Shown here: in pieces, positions 33,044 to 43,794 of the stretch
How the letters are laid out: the number at the start of each line of letters is the position of its first letter
Position numbering within the stretch: the first letter of the stretch is position 1
Source: CAXNKG01 sp964202965
GTDB lineage: Bacteria; Acidobacteriota; Vicinamibacteria; Vicinamibacterales; UBA2999
Length of the DNA: 64,000 nucleotides
Assembly: GCA_964202965.1 (NCBI GenBank)
Contig: CAXNKG010000003.1
Span: 68,990 to 132,989 of the forward strand
Direction of reading: 5' to 3'
Made by a program: the position numbers and the translations under genes
Notes under the pieces: model-generated
Databases searched by the model: none
What the model saw: only the letters and a program-made list of their open reading frames with translations
Told to the model about the DNA's origin: nothing

Positions 33044-34333
33044 TCAGAGAAAGTCCGACCGGACGGCGCCGACGAACCGATCGATCTCCTCGATCGACGT
33101 GTAGATGTTCGGGGTCACCCGGACGGCGCTGTAATCCAGCACGGGACCCGGGAGTCCCTGGTTGACTGCCGCGCTGATCACGATGCCATGTTTCTGCAGC
33201 ATCGCAGGAACAACCGTAGCCGCATTCACCCGATCGATGGCGAAGCTCGCCAGTCCCCACGTCTCGTTCGGCTCGAGACTCGACAGAATCCGCACCTGCG
33301 GACGGCTCCGCAGGCCGTTGATCCACCGCATCGTCAGGTAACGGAGCCGGGCCGCCTTCCGTTCCGCTCCCACCGCGCGGTGAAATGTCAGCGCCTCGGC
33401 GATTGCCGCCCGGGCCGCCGCCGGATGCGTGCCGATCTCTTCGAACTTCCGGATGTCGCCGCGCATCGAGTCGAGGGCGGCATAGAGCGGCCACACCCGC
33501 TCGATCGTCTCCCGGCGGACGTACAGCAATCCCGTACCATGCGGAGCCATGAGCCACTTGTTGAGGCTCGTGCCGTACAGGTCGCACTCGAGTTCGCGCA
33601 GCTGAAACGGAACGTGGCCCAGGGCCTGGGCGCCGTCGACGATGCTCACGATGCCGCGCGACCGGGCGAGGCGGCTCAACTCGCGAACCGGAAACAGCTG
33701 TCCCGTCGTGTTGGTGATGTGGCAGACGTGCATGACGCGCGTGCGCGGCGTGATCGCGCTCTCGAACCGCTGGATCAGATCGGCCGCCGTCGTGGGCACC
33801 GGGAACTGCACACGCTTCACGACGATGCCGTCACGGCGCGCGCGCTGATCCCAGAGCCAGAGCATCCGCGTATAGTCCTGGTCTGTGGTCAGGACCTCGT
33901 CGCCCCGCTCCAAGTCCAGGCCCAGCTGCGCAATGTGGAGCGACTCGGTGGCATTGCGCGTGAACGCCAGTTCCGCCGGGTCGCAGCCGAACTCCATCGC
34001 GAGGTCGCGGCGAACCCCGTCGAGGCGCTGCTCGATCAGCGTGCGGTAGTGGACCGGCAACCGGTTCGTGTCGTCGAGGTGTCGCTTGAACGCCTCGTGC
34101 ACCGTCTGCGGGCTCGGCGAGCTGTTGCCGTTATTGAGATTCATCAGCGCCGGATCGAGCGTGAAGGCCTGCCGGACCTCCCGCCAGTACGGCTCGATGA
34201 CCGCCACCTCCTCGGCCGACTGCTGCCCCGCCTGGAGGCCGGCTGCCGCCAGGGCGTCGAGACTGAACGGTCGTGTCACTCCGGCCGCGCCTACGGCCGC
34301 TGACGTACGGAGGAAATCGCGGCGGCTGAACAT
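33044..34333 (-). CDS. Tat-exported class V aminotransferase-fold enzyme
   Basis: The 429-residue protein begins with a twin-arginine signal (FSRRDFLRTSAAVGAAGV), so it is exported folded with its cofactor. The PLP fold has the Schiff-base K259 in SLNKWLMAPHGTG and D233 in VDGAQALGH. It is closest in style to isopenicillin-N-epimerase/cysteine-desulfurase-like enzymes. Export of such an enzyme is less usual than cytoplasmic location; the substrate is unknown. TACGAT lies 8 nt before the ATG. Confidence 0.87.
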   Translation of the reverse strand: MFSRRDFLRTSAAVGAAGVTRPFSLDALAAAGLQAGQQSAEEVAVIEPYWREVRQAFTLDPALMNLNNGNSSPSPQTVHEAFKRHLDDTNRLPVHYRTLIEQRLDGVRRDLAMEFGCDPAELAFTRNATESLHIAQLGLDLERGDEVLTTDQDYTRMLWLWDQRARRDGIVVKRVQFPVPTTAADLIQRFESAITPRTRVMHVCHITNTTGQLFPVRELSRLARSRGIVSIVDGAQALGHVPFQLRELECDLYGTSLNKWLMAPHGTGLLYVRRETIERVWPLYAALDSMRGDIRKFEEIGTHPAAARAAIAEALTFHRAVGAERKAARLRYLTMRWINGLRSRPQVRILSSLEPNETWGLASFAIDRVNAATVVPAMLQKHGIVISAAVNQGLPGPVLDYSAVRVTPNIYTSIEEIDRFVGAVRSDFL

Positions 34334-34341
34334 CGCCGCTG

Positions 34342-34347
34342 ATCGTA
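34342..34347 (-). promoter_or_regulatory. -10 hexamer TACGAT for the aminotransferase gene
   Basis: On the minus strand it ends 8 nt before the ATG at 34333, in the 42-nt gap shared with a divergent gene. Confidence 0.45.
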
Positions 34348-34361
34348 TCCGATGTGTGCGT

Positions 34362-34367
34362 TAGAAT
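34362..34367 (+). promoter_or_regulatory. -10 hexamer TAGAAT for the MBL gene at 34376
   Basis: TAGAAT ends 8 nt before the ATG at 34376, favouring it over the in-frame start at 34352. It and the divergent TACGAT are only 14 nt apart. Confidence 0.5.
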
Positions 34368-34375
34368 TGGACGCT

Positions 34376-35287
34376 ATGCGGACTGTGCTCCTCTGTATTG
34401 CGCTGGCCCTCGCGGCGGCGGCAACTGATTCAGCGCGATTCCCTGTCAGCGCGCAGACCGCTTCCTGGAGCGCCGACATCGCCGACATCCGCCGCGCGGC
34501 AGCGCTGATTCCAGGCGCGAAGCCGGCACGGCTCAACTTCTTGAAATTTGCTGCGAGTCTCCGGACAAAGAACTTCTCGGTCCAGGGCGCGCCCGCGACG
34601 CCGAGCGTCCAGGCACGGACCGCGTTCCAGGTGATGTATCCCGATTCCTACGTGATGGTGGACGCGGGCATGGACCAGGCGGTCCACGACTTCTTCGGCC
34701 GGGGCACGAAGGAGCCCTACGACCCGGCGGCCGCGGCGCAGGTCGCGAAGGCGGTCGAGGGTGCCCGGATGATTCTTGTGACGCACGAACATGGCGATCA
34801 CGTCGCCGGCGTGATCCGCGGCCCGCAGGCCGCGCAGTTTGCGGCGAAGACCATTCTGACCCGGACGCAGGTGGAGGTCCTGACGACCAAGCCGCAGATG
34901 CCGGAGATCCTCCTCACCGCCGAGCAGGCGCGACGCTTCATCGTCGTCGACTACGACAAGTACCTGCCCGTCGCGCCCGGGATTGTGCTCATCAAGGCGG
35001 GGGGCCATACGCCCGGGTCGCAGATGGTCTTCGTGACGCTCGCCTCTGGCCGTGAGTACCTGCTGATTGGCGACGCCACCTGGCACATGGACGGCGTCCG
35101 GGAGATGAAGGGTAAGGCCGCGCCCTGGGTCACGGAAGACGTGCCCGCGGTTCTCGATCAGCTCCGATGGCTGAATCAGCTGTCGAAGAGCGACCCCACG
35201 CTCGTGATCGTCGCAAGCCACGACGAAGAGCAGCACGCCGAACTGGTGAGCACGAAGGTGCTCACCAACCGCCTGGAACTACGCTAG
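34376..35287 (+). CDS. Exported MBL-fold metallo-hydrolase
   Basis: The 303-residue product has a signal peptide (LLCIALALAAAATDSA) and the zinc motif HEHGDH at 137-142, with GGHTPGSQMVF and LLIGDATWH supplying further ligands. It is an MBL-fold hydrolase of unknown substrate, different from the two other exported MBL proteins in the window. dinB follows after 29 nt. Confidence 0.83.
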   Translation: MRTVLLCIALALAAAATDSARFPVSAQTASWSADIADIRRAAALIPGAKPARLNFLKFAASLRTKNFSVQGAPATPSVQARTAFQVMYPDSYVMVDAGMDQAVHDFFGRGTKEPYDPAAAAQVAKAVEGARMILVTHEHGDHVAGVIRGPQAAQFAAKTILTRTQVEVLTTKPQMPEILLTAEQARRFIVVDYDKYLPVAPGIVLIKAGGHTPGSQMVFVTLASGREYLLIGDATWHMDGVREMKGKAAPWVTEDVPAVLDQLRWLNQLSKSDPTLVIVASHDEEQHAELVSTKVLTNRLELR

Positions 35288-35316
35288 AACACGTCGCCAC
35301 CATACAGGGAGGATCC

Positions 35317-35865
35317 ATGAGCTATTACGGAGCCAGCGATCTGGCCGCCGCATTCCGTCAGGTACGCGCCAATACGATTCAAATCGCCGAAGACATTCCC
35401 GAGAATAAGTACGACTTCCGGGCCGCCCCCGACTGCCGCACGGTCGGCCAGGCACTCGTCCATATCGCCGTGGCCCATCCCGGCATGCATCTGAAGATCC
35501 ACCAGGGGAAAGTGACCGACCTGGCCGCCTTCAATTTCATGGAGTACTTTCAGAAAGCCGGGATCGAAGAGACGAGGCCGCGGTCGAAAAGCGAGATCGT
35601 TGCGCTGCTGAAAGCGGAGGGCGAGACGTTTGCCGCCTTCCTCGGCGGGCTGTCTGACGCGTTTCTCGCCGAACCGGTGACGATGCCCGAGGGCGCCCAG
35701 CCGCCGACGAAGACGCGCTTCGAGATGCTGTCGTCAGCGAAGGAACACGAGATGCACCACCGTGGTCAGCTGATGCTGGTGCAGCGCATGCTCGGCGTGA
35801 CGCCGCACCTGACGCGCCAGATGCAGGAGCGTATGGCGGCCCGCGCCGCCGCCCCAGCCCGCTAG
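35317..35865 (+). CDS. DinB-family four-helix protein
   Basis: The 182-residue protein has the DinB/YfiT metal-binding bundle: HIAVAHPGMHLKIH in the second helix and KEHEMHHRGQLMLVQ near the end supply the His ligands. Relatives include thiol-dependent transferases and many orphans. AGGGAGG at 35306-35312 is a strong ribosome-binding site. Longer upstream frames overlap the MBL gene and were rejected. Confidence 0.87.
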   Translation: MSYYGASDLAAAFRQVRANTIQIAEDIPENKYDFRAAPDCRTVGQALVHIAVAHPGMHLKIHQGKVTDLAAFNFMEYFQKAGIEETRPRSKSEIVALLKAEGETFAAFLGGLSDAFLAEPVTMPEGAQPPTKTRFEMLSSAKEHEMHHRGQLMLVQRMLGVTPHLTRQMQERMAARAAAPAR

Positions 35866-35870
35866 CCAGT

Positions 35871-35876
35871 TACACT
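35871..35876 (+). promoter_or_regulatory. -10 hexamer TACACT for the ABC operon
   Basis: TACACT ends 7 nt before the ATG at 35884 and supports the long N-terminus of the binding protein. Confidence 0.5.
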
Positions 35877-35883
35877 CTGCGCC

Positions 35884-36966
35884 ATGGGTTGCTGCGACGC
35901 CACCAATACGGCGCTCGACGGCATGGTCCGCCGCACTGGCGACGGGCCTGCCGTTCCCGCGCCGCCTCTCGATCGCCGCTCGGCGATCAAGGGGCTGGCC
36001 GTGGCCGCCGGCGGCCTGACGCTGGCCGCCTGCAGTCGCAGCGAACCCGGCTCGCCAGCGGTCCGGCTGGCGTTCTGCGGGCAGCTCCTCTGCGTCGTGC
36101 CCTATGAGGTGGCGCGCGCCCGCGGCCACTTCGCGGCCGAGGGGCTGAACGTGGAGCTGGTCTACACGCGCGGCGGCAATGCCGCCATGCAGGCGCTCGT
36201 CGGCGGCGCCGTGGAATACGCCGGTACGTCCTTCGACGTCGTCATCCAGGCAGCAGCCAACGGAGCGGCCGTCCGACGCTTTGCGTCGACCGGCCGGCTT
36301 CCCCTGTACGCGCTCGCCGTGGCCCCGGCGAAGAGCGGCGCCATTCGCACCGTGCGCGACCTGCAGGGCACGACAGTCGCGATCTCCGGCCAGGGCAACG
36401 CCGACCATGCGCTGCTCCTCTTCCTGCTCGACCAGGCGGGTGTCGACGCCTCTCAGGTCAGCCTGGCGACAATCGGCACCAACGTCTACGACGCGCTTCG
36501 CATCGGACAGGTGGACGCCGCCATGCTCCAGGAACCGGCGCTGACGCTGATCGTCGCGGCCGGCGGCCGCGAGCTCGTCAACTTCATGGACCTCGACGAG
36601 GCCAGCGCGCACCTCGGAGGCCCGTACGAGTTCATGGGCGTGTCGGTCCGCGCCGCGGAACGCGATGCGCGCCTCCCGGAGATGCGCCGGCTGGGGGCGG
36701 CCCTCGTTCGCGGCCTTGCCGACACCCGGACGATGCCGGCGGCGGACATCGTCGCGTCGCTGCCGGAGGCGCTCGTCGCGGGGAGCGATGTGCCGCAGCT
36801 CGTGGGAATCCTCGATCGGTACCGGCTGTCGCTGTACCCGGAGAGCATCGCCACCGATCTCGCCGCAGCACAGCGGGTCGTCAGGGCCCAGGAAATCGCC
36901 GGAATGCTGGCACCGGGCCGCCTTGATGCTGCCGCCGTCATCGACACATCCGTTGCCGGGTCCTGA
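35884..36966 (+). CDS. ABC substrate-binding lipoprotein, NMT1/TauA-like
   Basis: The 360-residue protein has an unusual 30-residue leader with a CC pair (MGCCDATNTALDGM), then a twin-arginine-like and lipoprotein signal: DRRSAIKG at 30-37 and a lipobox ending at C50 (LTLAAC). The mature part is an NMT1/THI5-type periplasmic-binding fold (QLLCVVPYEVARARGHFAAEGLNVELVYTRGG). Such proteins bind sulfonates, nitrate or thiamine precursors. The next gene starts at the codon after the stop, in the same frame. Confidence 0.85.
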   Translation: MGCCDATNTALDGMVRRTGDGPAVPAPPLDRRSAIKGLAVAAGGLTLAACSRSEPGSPAVRLAFCGQLLCVVPYEVARARGHFAAEGLNVELVYTRGGNAAMQALVGGAVEYAGTSFDVVIQAAANGAAVRRFASTGRLPLYALAVAPAKSGAIRTVRDLQGTTVAISGQGNADHALLLFLLDQAGVDASQVSLATIGTNVYDALRIGQVDAAMLQEPALTLIVAAGGRELVNFMDLDEASAHLGGPYEFMGVSVRAAERDARLPEMRRLGAALVRGLADTRTMPAADIVASLPEALVAGSDVPQLVGILDRYRLSLYPESIATDLAAAQRVVRAQEIAGMLAPGRLDAAAVIDTSVAGS

Positions 36967-37722
36967 GTGCTTCGCATCGAGGGGCTGACGGTCGGCTACG
37001 GCGCCGAGCCGATTCTCGAGGGGGTCGATCTCGCCGTGCTGCCGGGACAGTTCGTGAGCCTCGTCGGCCCCTCCGGGTCGGGCAAGACGAGCATCCTGCG
37101 TGCAGTCACCCACCTGCTCGAGCCGCAGCACGGCACGATCGCGCTGAATATCCCGCCGGCCGACGTCGGGTTCCTCTTTCAGGATGACGCGCTGCTGCCC
37201 TGGAGGGATGTGCGGGCGAACGTGTCGCTCGGCCTGCGCATTCGAGGAGTGGCTGCCGCCGACGCCGCCGATCGCGCCGACTCGTGGATCGCGTCGCTCG
37301 GACTCGAAGGCCTCGGCGATCGCTATCCCCGTCAGCTGTCCGGCGGGCAGCGCAAGCGCGTGGCGCTCGCGCAGGTGCTGGCCCTCGAGCCCCGTCTGCT
37401 GCTGATGGACGAACCGTTCGCCTCACTCGACGCCATCGTCCGGGTCCGGATCACCGAGGAACTGCTCGGCTGGGTCGAGCGCAAGCACCTGACGGTGCTC
37501 CTGGTCACGCACGATCTCGATGAGGCTGTGACGTTGTCGGATGCGGTCTATGTCCTCTCGCACGGTCCCCGTGCCGGGATACTCGCGCGGCACGCCGTCG
37601 ACATCCCGCGGCCGCGCCACGTCCTGGAGTCGCGCGCCCACCAGCGGTTCGCGCCGCTCGTGCAGCGGCTCTGGGATGACCTGGGCGGCGATCGTCCCCG
37701 AACACCGCAGGAGGACCAGTGA
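36967..37722 (+). CDS. ABC transporter ATPase, TauB/SsuB-like
   Basis: The 251-residue ATPase has Walker A GPSGSGKTS from 34, the Q loop LFQDDALLPW, the signature LSGGQRKRVALAQVLAL, Walker B LLLMDEPF and switch VTHD. It energises import through the permease encoded next. The GTG at 36967 directly follows the binding-protein TGA, in frame. It overlaps the permease start as GTGA. Confidence 0.92.
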   Translation: MLRIEGLTVGYGAEPILEGVDLAVLPGQFVSLVGPSGSGKTSILRAVTHLLEPQHGTIALNIPPADVGFLFQDDALLPWRDVRANVSLGLRIRGVAAADAADRADSWIASLGLEGLGDRYPRQLSGGQRKRVALAQVLALEPRLLLMDEPFASLDAIVRVRITEELLGWVERKHLTVLLVTHDLDEAVTLSDAVYVLSHGPRAGILARHAVDIPRPRHVLESRAHQRFAPLVQRLWDDLGGDRPRTPQEDQ

Positions 37723-38477
37723 CGACGCCACTGCGGCGCGGCCTCCGCCGGGCGGCCGCCGCCCTCATCCTGCTGACGGCGTGGGAAGGCGCATCGCGTG
37801 CGGGCTGGGTCGATCCGTTCTATGCCCCGGCTCCGTCGCGAGTGGCCGCGGTGCTGGCCTCGATCGTCGCCGACGGCAGCATCTGGGTCCACCTTCAGGC
37901 CACACTCACGGCGGCGCTCGCCGGCCTCCTCGGCGGATTGCTCCTGGGCATCCTGCTCGGATTCGCGGCGGCACTGGTCCCCTGGCTCGCCGAGCTCCTC
38001 GAGCCGGTGATGATTCTCTTGAATGCCATCCCGCGCGTCATCCTGGCGCCGTTGTTCGTGATCTGGCTGGGGATTGGGCTCGCCTCGAAGGTGGCGCTGG
38101 CGTTGATCCTTGTGGCCGTGCTGATTTTTTTCGCTGTGTACAGCGGCATTCGCGAGGTGGACCGGCGGCTCGTCGAGCGCGTCCGTACGCTCGGGGGCGG
38201 CAGGCGCGCCCTCATCGAAGAGGTCTACGTCCCGTCCATTACCGCGTGGGTGCTCGGCAACCTGAAGATTGCCGTCGGGTTCGCGTTTACGGGCGCCGTG
38301 GTGGGTGAATTCGTCGCCTCGAGCCGGGGGCTGGGATACCTGCTGCAGTTCGCGCAGAGCACGTACAACGCGGCACTCACGATCGCGCTGATCGCGGTCA
38401 TCATGGTCTGTGCGCTCGTGCTGTTCTCGGCAGCCGAATGGGTGGAGCGGCGGCTGCTGCGGTGGCGGTACGTCTAG
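37719..38477 (+). CDS. ABC transporter permease, TauC/SsuC-like
   Basis: This 252-residue protein has six helices and the coupling (EAA) loop RVRTLGGGRRALIEEVYVPS. The sequence VGFAFTGAVVGEFVASSRGLGYLLQFAQSTYN is typical of the sulfonate/nitrate/thiamine-precursor group. The three genes form a complete importer; no substrate-metabolising gene is adjacent, so the ligand is unresolved. Confidence 0.92.
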   Translation: MTTPLRRGLRRAAAALILLTAWEGASRAGWVDPFYAPAPSRVAAVLASIVADGSIWVHLQATLTAALAGLLGGLLLGILLGFAAALVPWLAELLEPVMILLNAIPRVILAPLFVIWLGIGLASKVALALILVAVLIFFAVYSGIREVDRRLVERVRTLGGGRRALIEEVYVPSITAWVLGNLKIAVGFAFTGAVVGEFVASSRGLGYLLQFAQSTYNAALTIALIAVIMVCALVLFSAAEWVERRLLRWRYV

Positions 38478-38479
38478 GG

Positions 38480-38485
38480 TATAGT
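38480..38485 (+). promoter_or_regulatory. -10 hexamer TATAGT for the esterase gene
   Basis: It gives a start near 38492 and a short leader containing AAGGAG (38497-38502) before the ATG at 38511. Confidence 0.5.
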
Positions 38486-38510
38486 TCCGCTCCAGTAAGG
38501 AGAACGCCTC

Positions 38511-39446
38511 ATGTCAAGAACCTTCGTGATGGCTGTGGCCATCGGGACCCTGTCGATCCTGTCTTCGCCTGTCGCACACGCGCAGCGTCCCGCCGAGGAC
38601 GCGGGCGGCTTCTCCGCATTCCTGGCAACCGGCACGCAGGTCAACGCAAACATCACCTATCTCACAGCGTCTGGCGTCGATCTGAAGCTCGACGTCTACC
38701 GTCCGCGTGGAACCGAGCCGCGGCCGACCGCGATCCTGCTGCACGGCGGCGGCTATCGGATTGGCTCGACGAAGGAGGCGTTTGCCCTCAACGTCGTCCC
38801 GTGGCTGCAGATGGGATGGAACGCGATCAACGTCGAGTACCGCTCCAGCGGCCACGCGCTGGCGCCGGCCGCGGTGGAAGACGTGCGTTGCGCCCTCCGT
38901 TGGGCGACGCAAAACGCCAAGGAATACAACATCGATCCCAACCGGATCGTGCTGACAGGCCAGTCCGCCGGCGGCCATCTCGCCTCGATCGGCGGGGTCG
39001 TCCCTGAATCGGCCGGCCTCGATCGCCGCTGCCCGGGACGCGAGCCCGTCAAAGTGGCCGCAATCGTCAGCTGGTACGGCGTGTTCGATTACACGGTGCT
39101 GGTCGAGGATCCGACGCGCGACTACGCAGTGTCCTGGATCGGCCCGCAGCCGAACCGGATGGAGGTCGCCCGGCTGGTTTCCTCGATGACGCACATCCGC
39201 CCCGGTCTGCCGCCGCTGCTCCATATTCACGGCGACGCCGATCCGACCGTGCCCTACGATCAGGGCGTGCGGGAGGTCGAGGCGATGAAGAAGGCCGGCA
39301 ACACGGCGGAGCTCTTCACGGTGCCGGGCGGACGCCACGGGAACTTCCCGCGCGACCAGGTGCTCCGTATCTGGACAACGATCGAAGCGTTCCTCGCGAA
39401 GAACGGCCTGACCAAGGGCACCGCGCCGCAAACGGCGCAGCGGTAG
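38511..39446 (+). CDS. Exported alpha/beta-hydrolase, carboxylesterase type
   Basis: The 311-residue enzyme has a signal peptide (to about residue 24, AHA), the oxyanion motif HGGG at 78-81, nucleophile S152 in GQSAGG, an Asp in HGDADPTVP and a His in GGRHGNFP. This is the hormone-sensitive-lipase/BD-FAE-like fold acting on short esters in the periplasm. AAGGAG before the ATG is a clear ribosome-binding site. Confidence 0.87.
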   Translation: MSRTFVMAVAIGTLSILSSPVAHAQRPAEDAGGFSAFLATGTQVNANITYLTASGVDLKLDVYRPRGTEPRPTAILLHGGGYRIGSTKEAFALNVVPWLQMGWNAINVEYRSSGHALAPAAVEDVRCALRWATQNAKEYNIDPNRIVLTGQSAGGHLASIGGVVPESAGLDRRCPGREPVKVAAIVSWYGVFDYTVLVEDPTRDYAVSWIGPQPNRMEVARLVSSMTHIRPGLPPLLHIHGDADPTVPYDQGVREVEAMKKAGNTAELFTVPGGRHGNFPRDQVLRIWTTIEAFLAKNGLTKGTAPQTAQR

Positions 39447-39457
39447 CAGCGGTCCAA

Positions 39458-39482
39458 GGGGCGAGCCCGGCCGACTCGCCCC
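39458..39482. terminator. Bidirectional hairpin between esterase and katG
   Basis: GGGGCGAG (39458-39465) pairs with CTCGCCCC (39475-39482) across a 9-nt loop in a 48-nt convergent gap. There is no U-tract. Confidence 0.55.
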
Positions 39483-39494
39483 GCATCTCGCTCC

Positions 39495-41690
<2,196 letters not shown>

Positions 41691-41796
41691 GGTTTGACGA
41701 TGACCAGATTTGAAGATCAGATGGTGTGAGGGTCGTAGCCGACCGGGTCTGTCGTCAGCATAAAGCAATTACTGGAGTCATTCCAGATGTCCGGGC

Positions 41797-41828
41797 AAAA
41801 AAAGGGCCGGGATACGCCCCCGGCCCTT
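41797..41828 (-). terminator. Rho-independent terminator after the DUF5666 gene
   Basis: On the minus strand a 10-bp GC-rich stem (41819-41828 with 41802-41811, loop 7 nt) is followed by seven U residues (41797-41803). The 105 bases from here to katG hold no gene I can support. Confidence 0.85.
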
Positions 41829-41852
41829 CCTGCCCGACACCCGCCTGCGTGG

Positions 41853-42644
41853 CTAATCCAGTTCGACCTTCGTCGCCAGAATCGACCCGTCGGTCTGCAG
41901 CGTTCCCTTCACCTCGACACCCTGGGCATTCGCCAGCGCCCTGCACAGCACGTCGTCGAACTTCGTCGCGGCGTTGGTCGTGATCTTCGTCGTCGTGACA
42001 GTGGTCGTGCCCGACACGACGTTGAACGTGAGCGCGGGGCAGGTCCCTGTCAGGCCCGTAATCTTCCCCTCGACCTTCGCGCCGTCATCGTCCTCGTCAT
42101 CATCATCGTCGACGTCATGATCCATGTCCTCGACCTTGATTTCGGTCGCCGTGAACATGGTCTCGGTGGTCGTCGTCGCCGTGGTGCCCTTCACCTCCAC
42201 GCGGTCGCCCACCTGGATGGCCGCCAGCGTCAGGGTACGGTGACCGTGACGAATCCTGGTCCCCGCCGGGACCGTCACGACGACGCCGCGCACCGTCAAC
42301 GAGGTGGCTGACACGGCGGTGACGAATCCGGACAAGCTGCCGCGACGGCCTTCCGGACCGCGCCGTTCGTCGTCCTCATCATCGTCCTTGCCTTTGCCCT
42401 TGTCATTCCCTCCGCCATTGCCGCTGTTCCCGCGACCATGGCCGTTGCTGAGCGCATCGAACGTGTCGGAGAACGATGAGACGGTGGCGACGTCCCTCTC
42501 GGCGTCCGCGGTCAGCGCCGTTGGACCGACGAGGGTGCCGGGCGAACCGGACGTTGACAACGGAGATCCCTGACCGCATCCAACGGTGACAAACGCCGCG
42601 ATGCACGAGACCACAAGCAGGGAGCGCACACGATTCCAGGTCAT
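41853..42644 (-). CDS. DUF5666-type lipoprotein
   Basis: From ATG 42644 (MTWNRVRSLLVVSCIAAFVTVGC) the 263-residue protein is a lipoprotein with its lipid-anchored Cys at about residue 23. A disordered, highly charged linker (KGKGKDDDEDDERRGPEGRRG) leads to two small beta-barrel repeats of DUF5666 style (GFVTAVSATSLTVRGVVVTVPAGTRI; VEVKGTTATTTT onward) interrupted by an Asp-rich DHDVDDDDDEDDDG stretch that may bind divalent metal. GGAGGA lies just before the ATG. The function is unknown. Confidence 0.75.
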   Translation of the reverse strand: MTWNRVRSLLVVSCIAAFVTVGCGQGSPLSTSGSPGTLVGPTALTADAERDVATVSSFSDTFDALSNGHGRGNSGNGGGNDKGKGKDDDEDDERRGPEGRRGSLSGFVTAVSATSLTVRGVVVTVPAGTRIRHGHRTLTLAAIQVGDRVEVKGTTATTTTETMFTATEIKVEDMDHDVDDDDDEDDDGAKVEGKITGLTGTCPALTFNVVSGTTTVTTTKITTNAATKFDDVLCRALANAQGVEVKGTLQTDGSILATKVELD

Positions 42645-42745
42645 ACCGATCCTCCGGGGGGAGGAAGCGGTGAACCCAAGCGCAAGCATCGTTCCACCGG
42701 ACCCAGACCGCTCGCAAGTCACACAGTGTCAGTGGATTACCGGGG

Positions 42746-42765
42746 GGTACGTCCGGATACGTACC
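42746..42765. promoter_or_regulatory. Palindrome GGTACGT-N6-ACGTACC
   Basis: A 7-bp perfect inverted repeat with a 6-bp spacer, about 100 nt upstream of the DUF5666 lipoprotein start. It is operator-like in size; the binding protein is unknown. Confidence 0.4.
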
Positions 42766-42837
42766 GATGCTGCCGTCCGGGGCCTTCGAGCAGAATTTAC
42801 CTGGCACCCACAAAAAAGAGCGGGGCCGCCGTACAGC

Positions 42838-42861
42838 AAAACGGCCCGGAAGCCCGGGCCG
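42838..42861 (-). terminator. Terminator after tRNA-Pro(CGG)
   Basis: Stem CGGCCCGG (42842-42849) with CCGGGCCG (42854-42861), 4-nt loop, followed on the minus strand by UUUU (42838-42841), 15 nt after the tRNA 3' end. Confidence 0.75.
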
Positions 42862-42873
42862 CTGTGAGGTTTG

Positions 42874-42952
<79 letters not shown>

Positions 42953-42976
42953 ACTGAAGTACTCAGCTTATCAGAC

Positions 42977-43735
42977 TTACCGGACCGACGTCGTCGCCTG
43001 CAACTGCTTCACGTACGCCATCGCGTCGTGGGCCGTCATATCGGGCTGCAGCGGCGTGATCGAGATATAGCCGTCGCGCACCGCCTGATAGTCAGAGCGA
43101 TCGTGCGGCTCCCAGGTGTTCTCGCCCTCCTCAATCCAGTAATAGGCGCTTCCGCGGGGGTCGATCCGCTTATCCACGATCGTGACGTGGTTCCGCCGGG
43201 CCTGAACCGTAGTGCGAAACCCCTTGTTCGCGCCAAATGGCACGTTGATGTTGAGCAGCGTGAACCGCGGCATCCCCTGCTCGATCACGGCGGAGGCGAT
43301 CGTTCGCGCGGCCGCAGCCGACGGGCCGAACTCGAACTCGTTCTTCCGCCGGTAGTTCTCGGTGGAGATGGCGATGCTCGGAATCCCGAGGAGCGCCCCT
43401 TCGAGCGCCCCGGAGACCGTGCCCGAGTACGTGACGTCGTCGCCCAGGTTCCATCCCTTGTTGATCCCAGACACGATCAGGTCCGGCTTCCCGCCGAGCA
43501 CGTGCGCGATGGCGACGTTCACGCAGTCGGTAGGCGTACCGTCGACGGCAAACACATTTGCTGCACTCTTCTCGAGCCGCAGCGGGCGACGGAGCGTCAG
43601 CGCGTGGCCGATCGCGCTCGCCTCCTGAGTCGGCGCGACGATGACGACCTCGCCGAGGGGTGCAAGCGCCTGCGCAAGAGCGTGAATTCCTTCAGACTGG
43701 ACGCCGTCGTCATTGGTGACGAGTATTCGAGGCAT
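42977..43735 (-). CDS. surE: 5'/3'-nucleotidase SurE
   Basis: The 252-residue survival protein hydrolyses nucleoside monophosphates. It opens with MPRILVTNDDGVQSEGI (D9, D10 bind metal); GTPTDCVN and SGINKGWNLGDDVTYSGTVSGALEG are the family core. The ATG at 43735 is chosen over an open extension of seven codons. It is divergent from amrS with a 59-nt gap. Confidence 0.94.
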   Translation of the reverse strand: MPRILVTNDDGVQSEGIHALAQALAPLGEVVIVAPTQEASAIGHALTLRRPLRLEKSAANVFAVDGTPTDCVNVAIAHVLGGKPDLIVSGINKGWNLGDDVTYSGTVSGALEGALLGIPSIAISTENYRRKNEFEFGPSAAAARTIASAVIEQGMPRFTLLNINVPFGANKGFRTTVQARRNHVTIVDKRIDPRGSAYYWIEEGENTWEPHDRSDYQAVRDGYISITPLQPDMTAHDAMAYVKQLQATTSVR

Positions 43736-43794
43736 TGGAACTTCCGATCTTAACATCGCGGTCCAGGCTGAAGCCGTCGTACGATTGAGCTGCG

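Noticed and set aside
41691..41796. OxyR/Fur-like operator upstream of katG (imperfect dyad around CAGATTTGAAGATCAG)
   Set aside because: The dyad is short and does not fit a known regulator site well enough to report as a feature.
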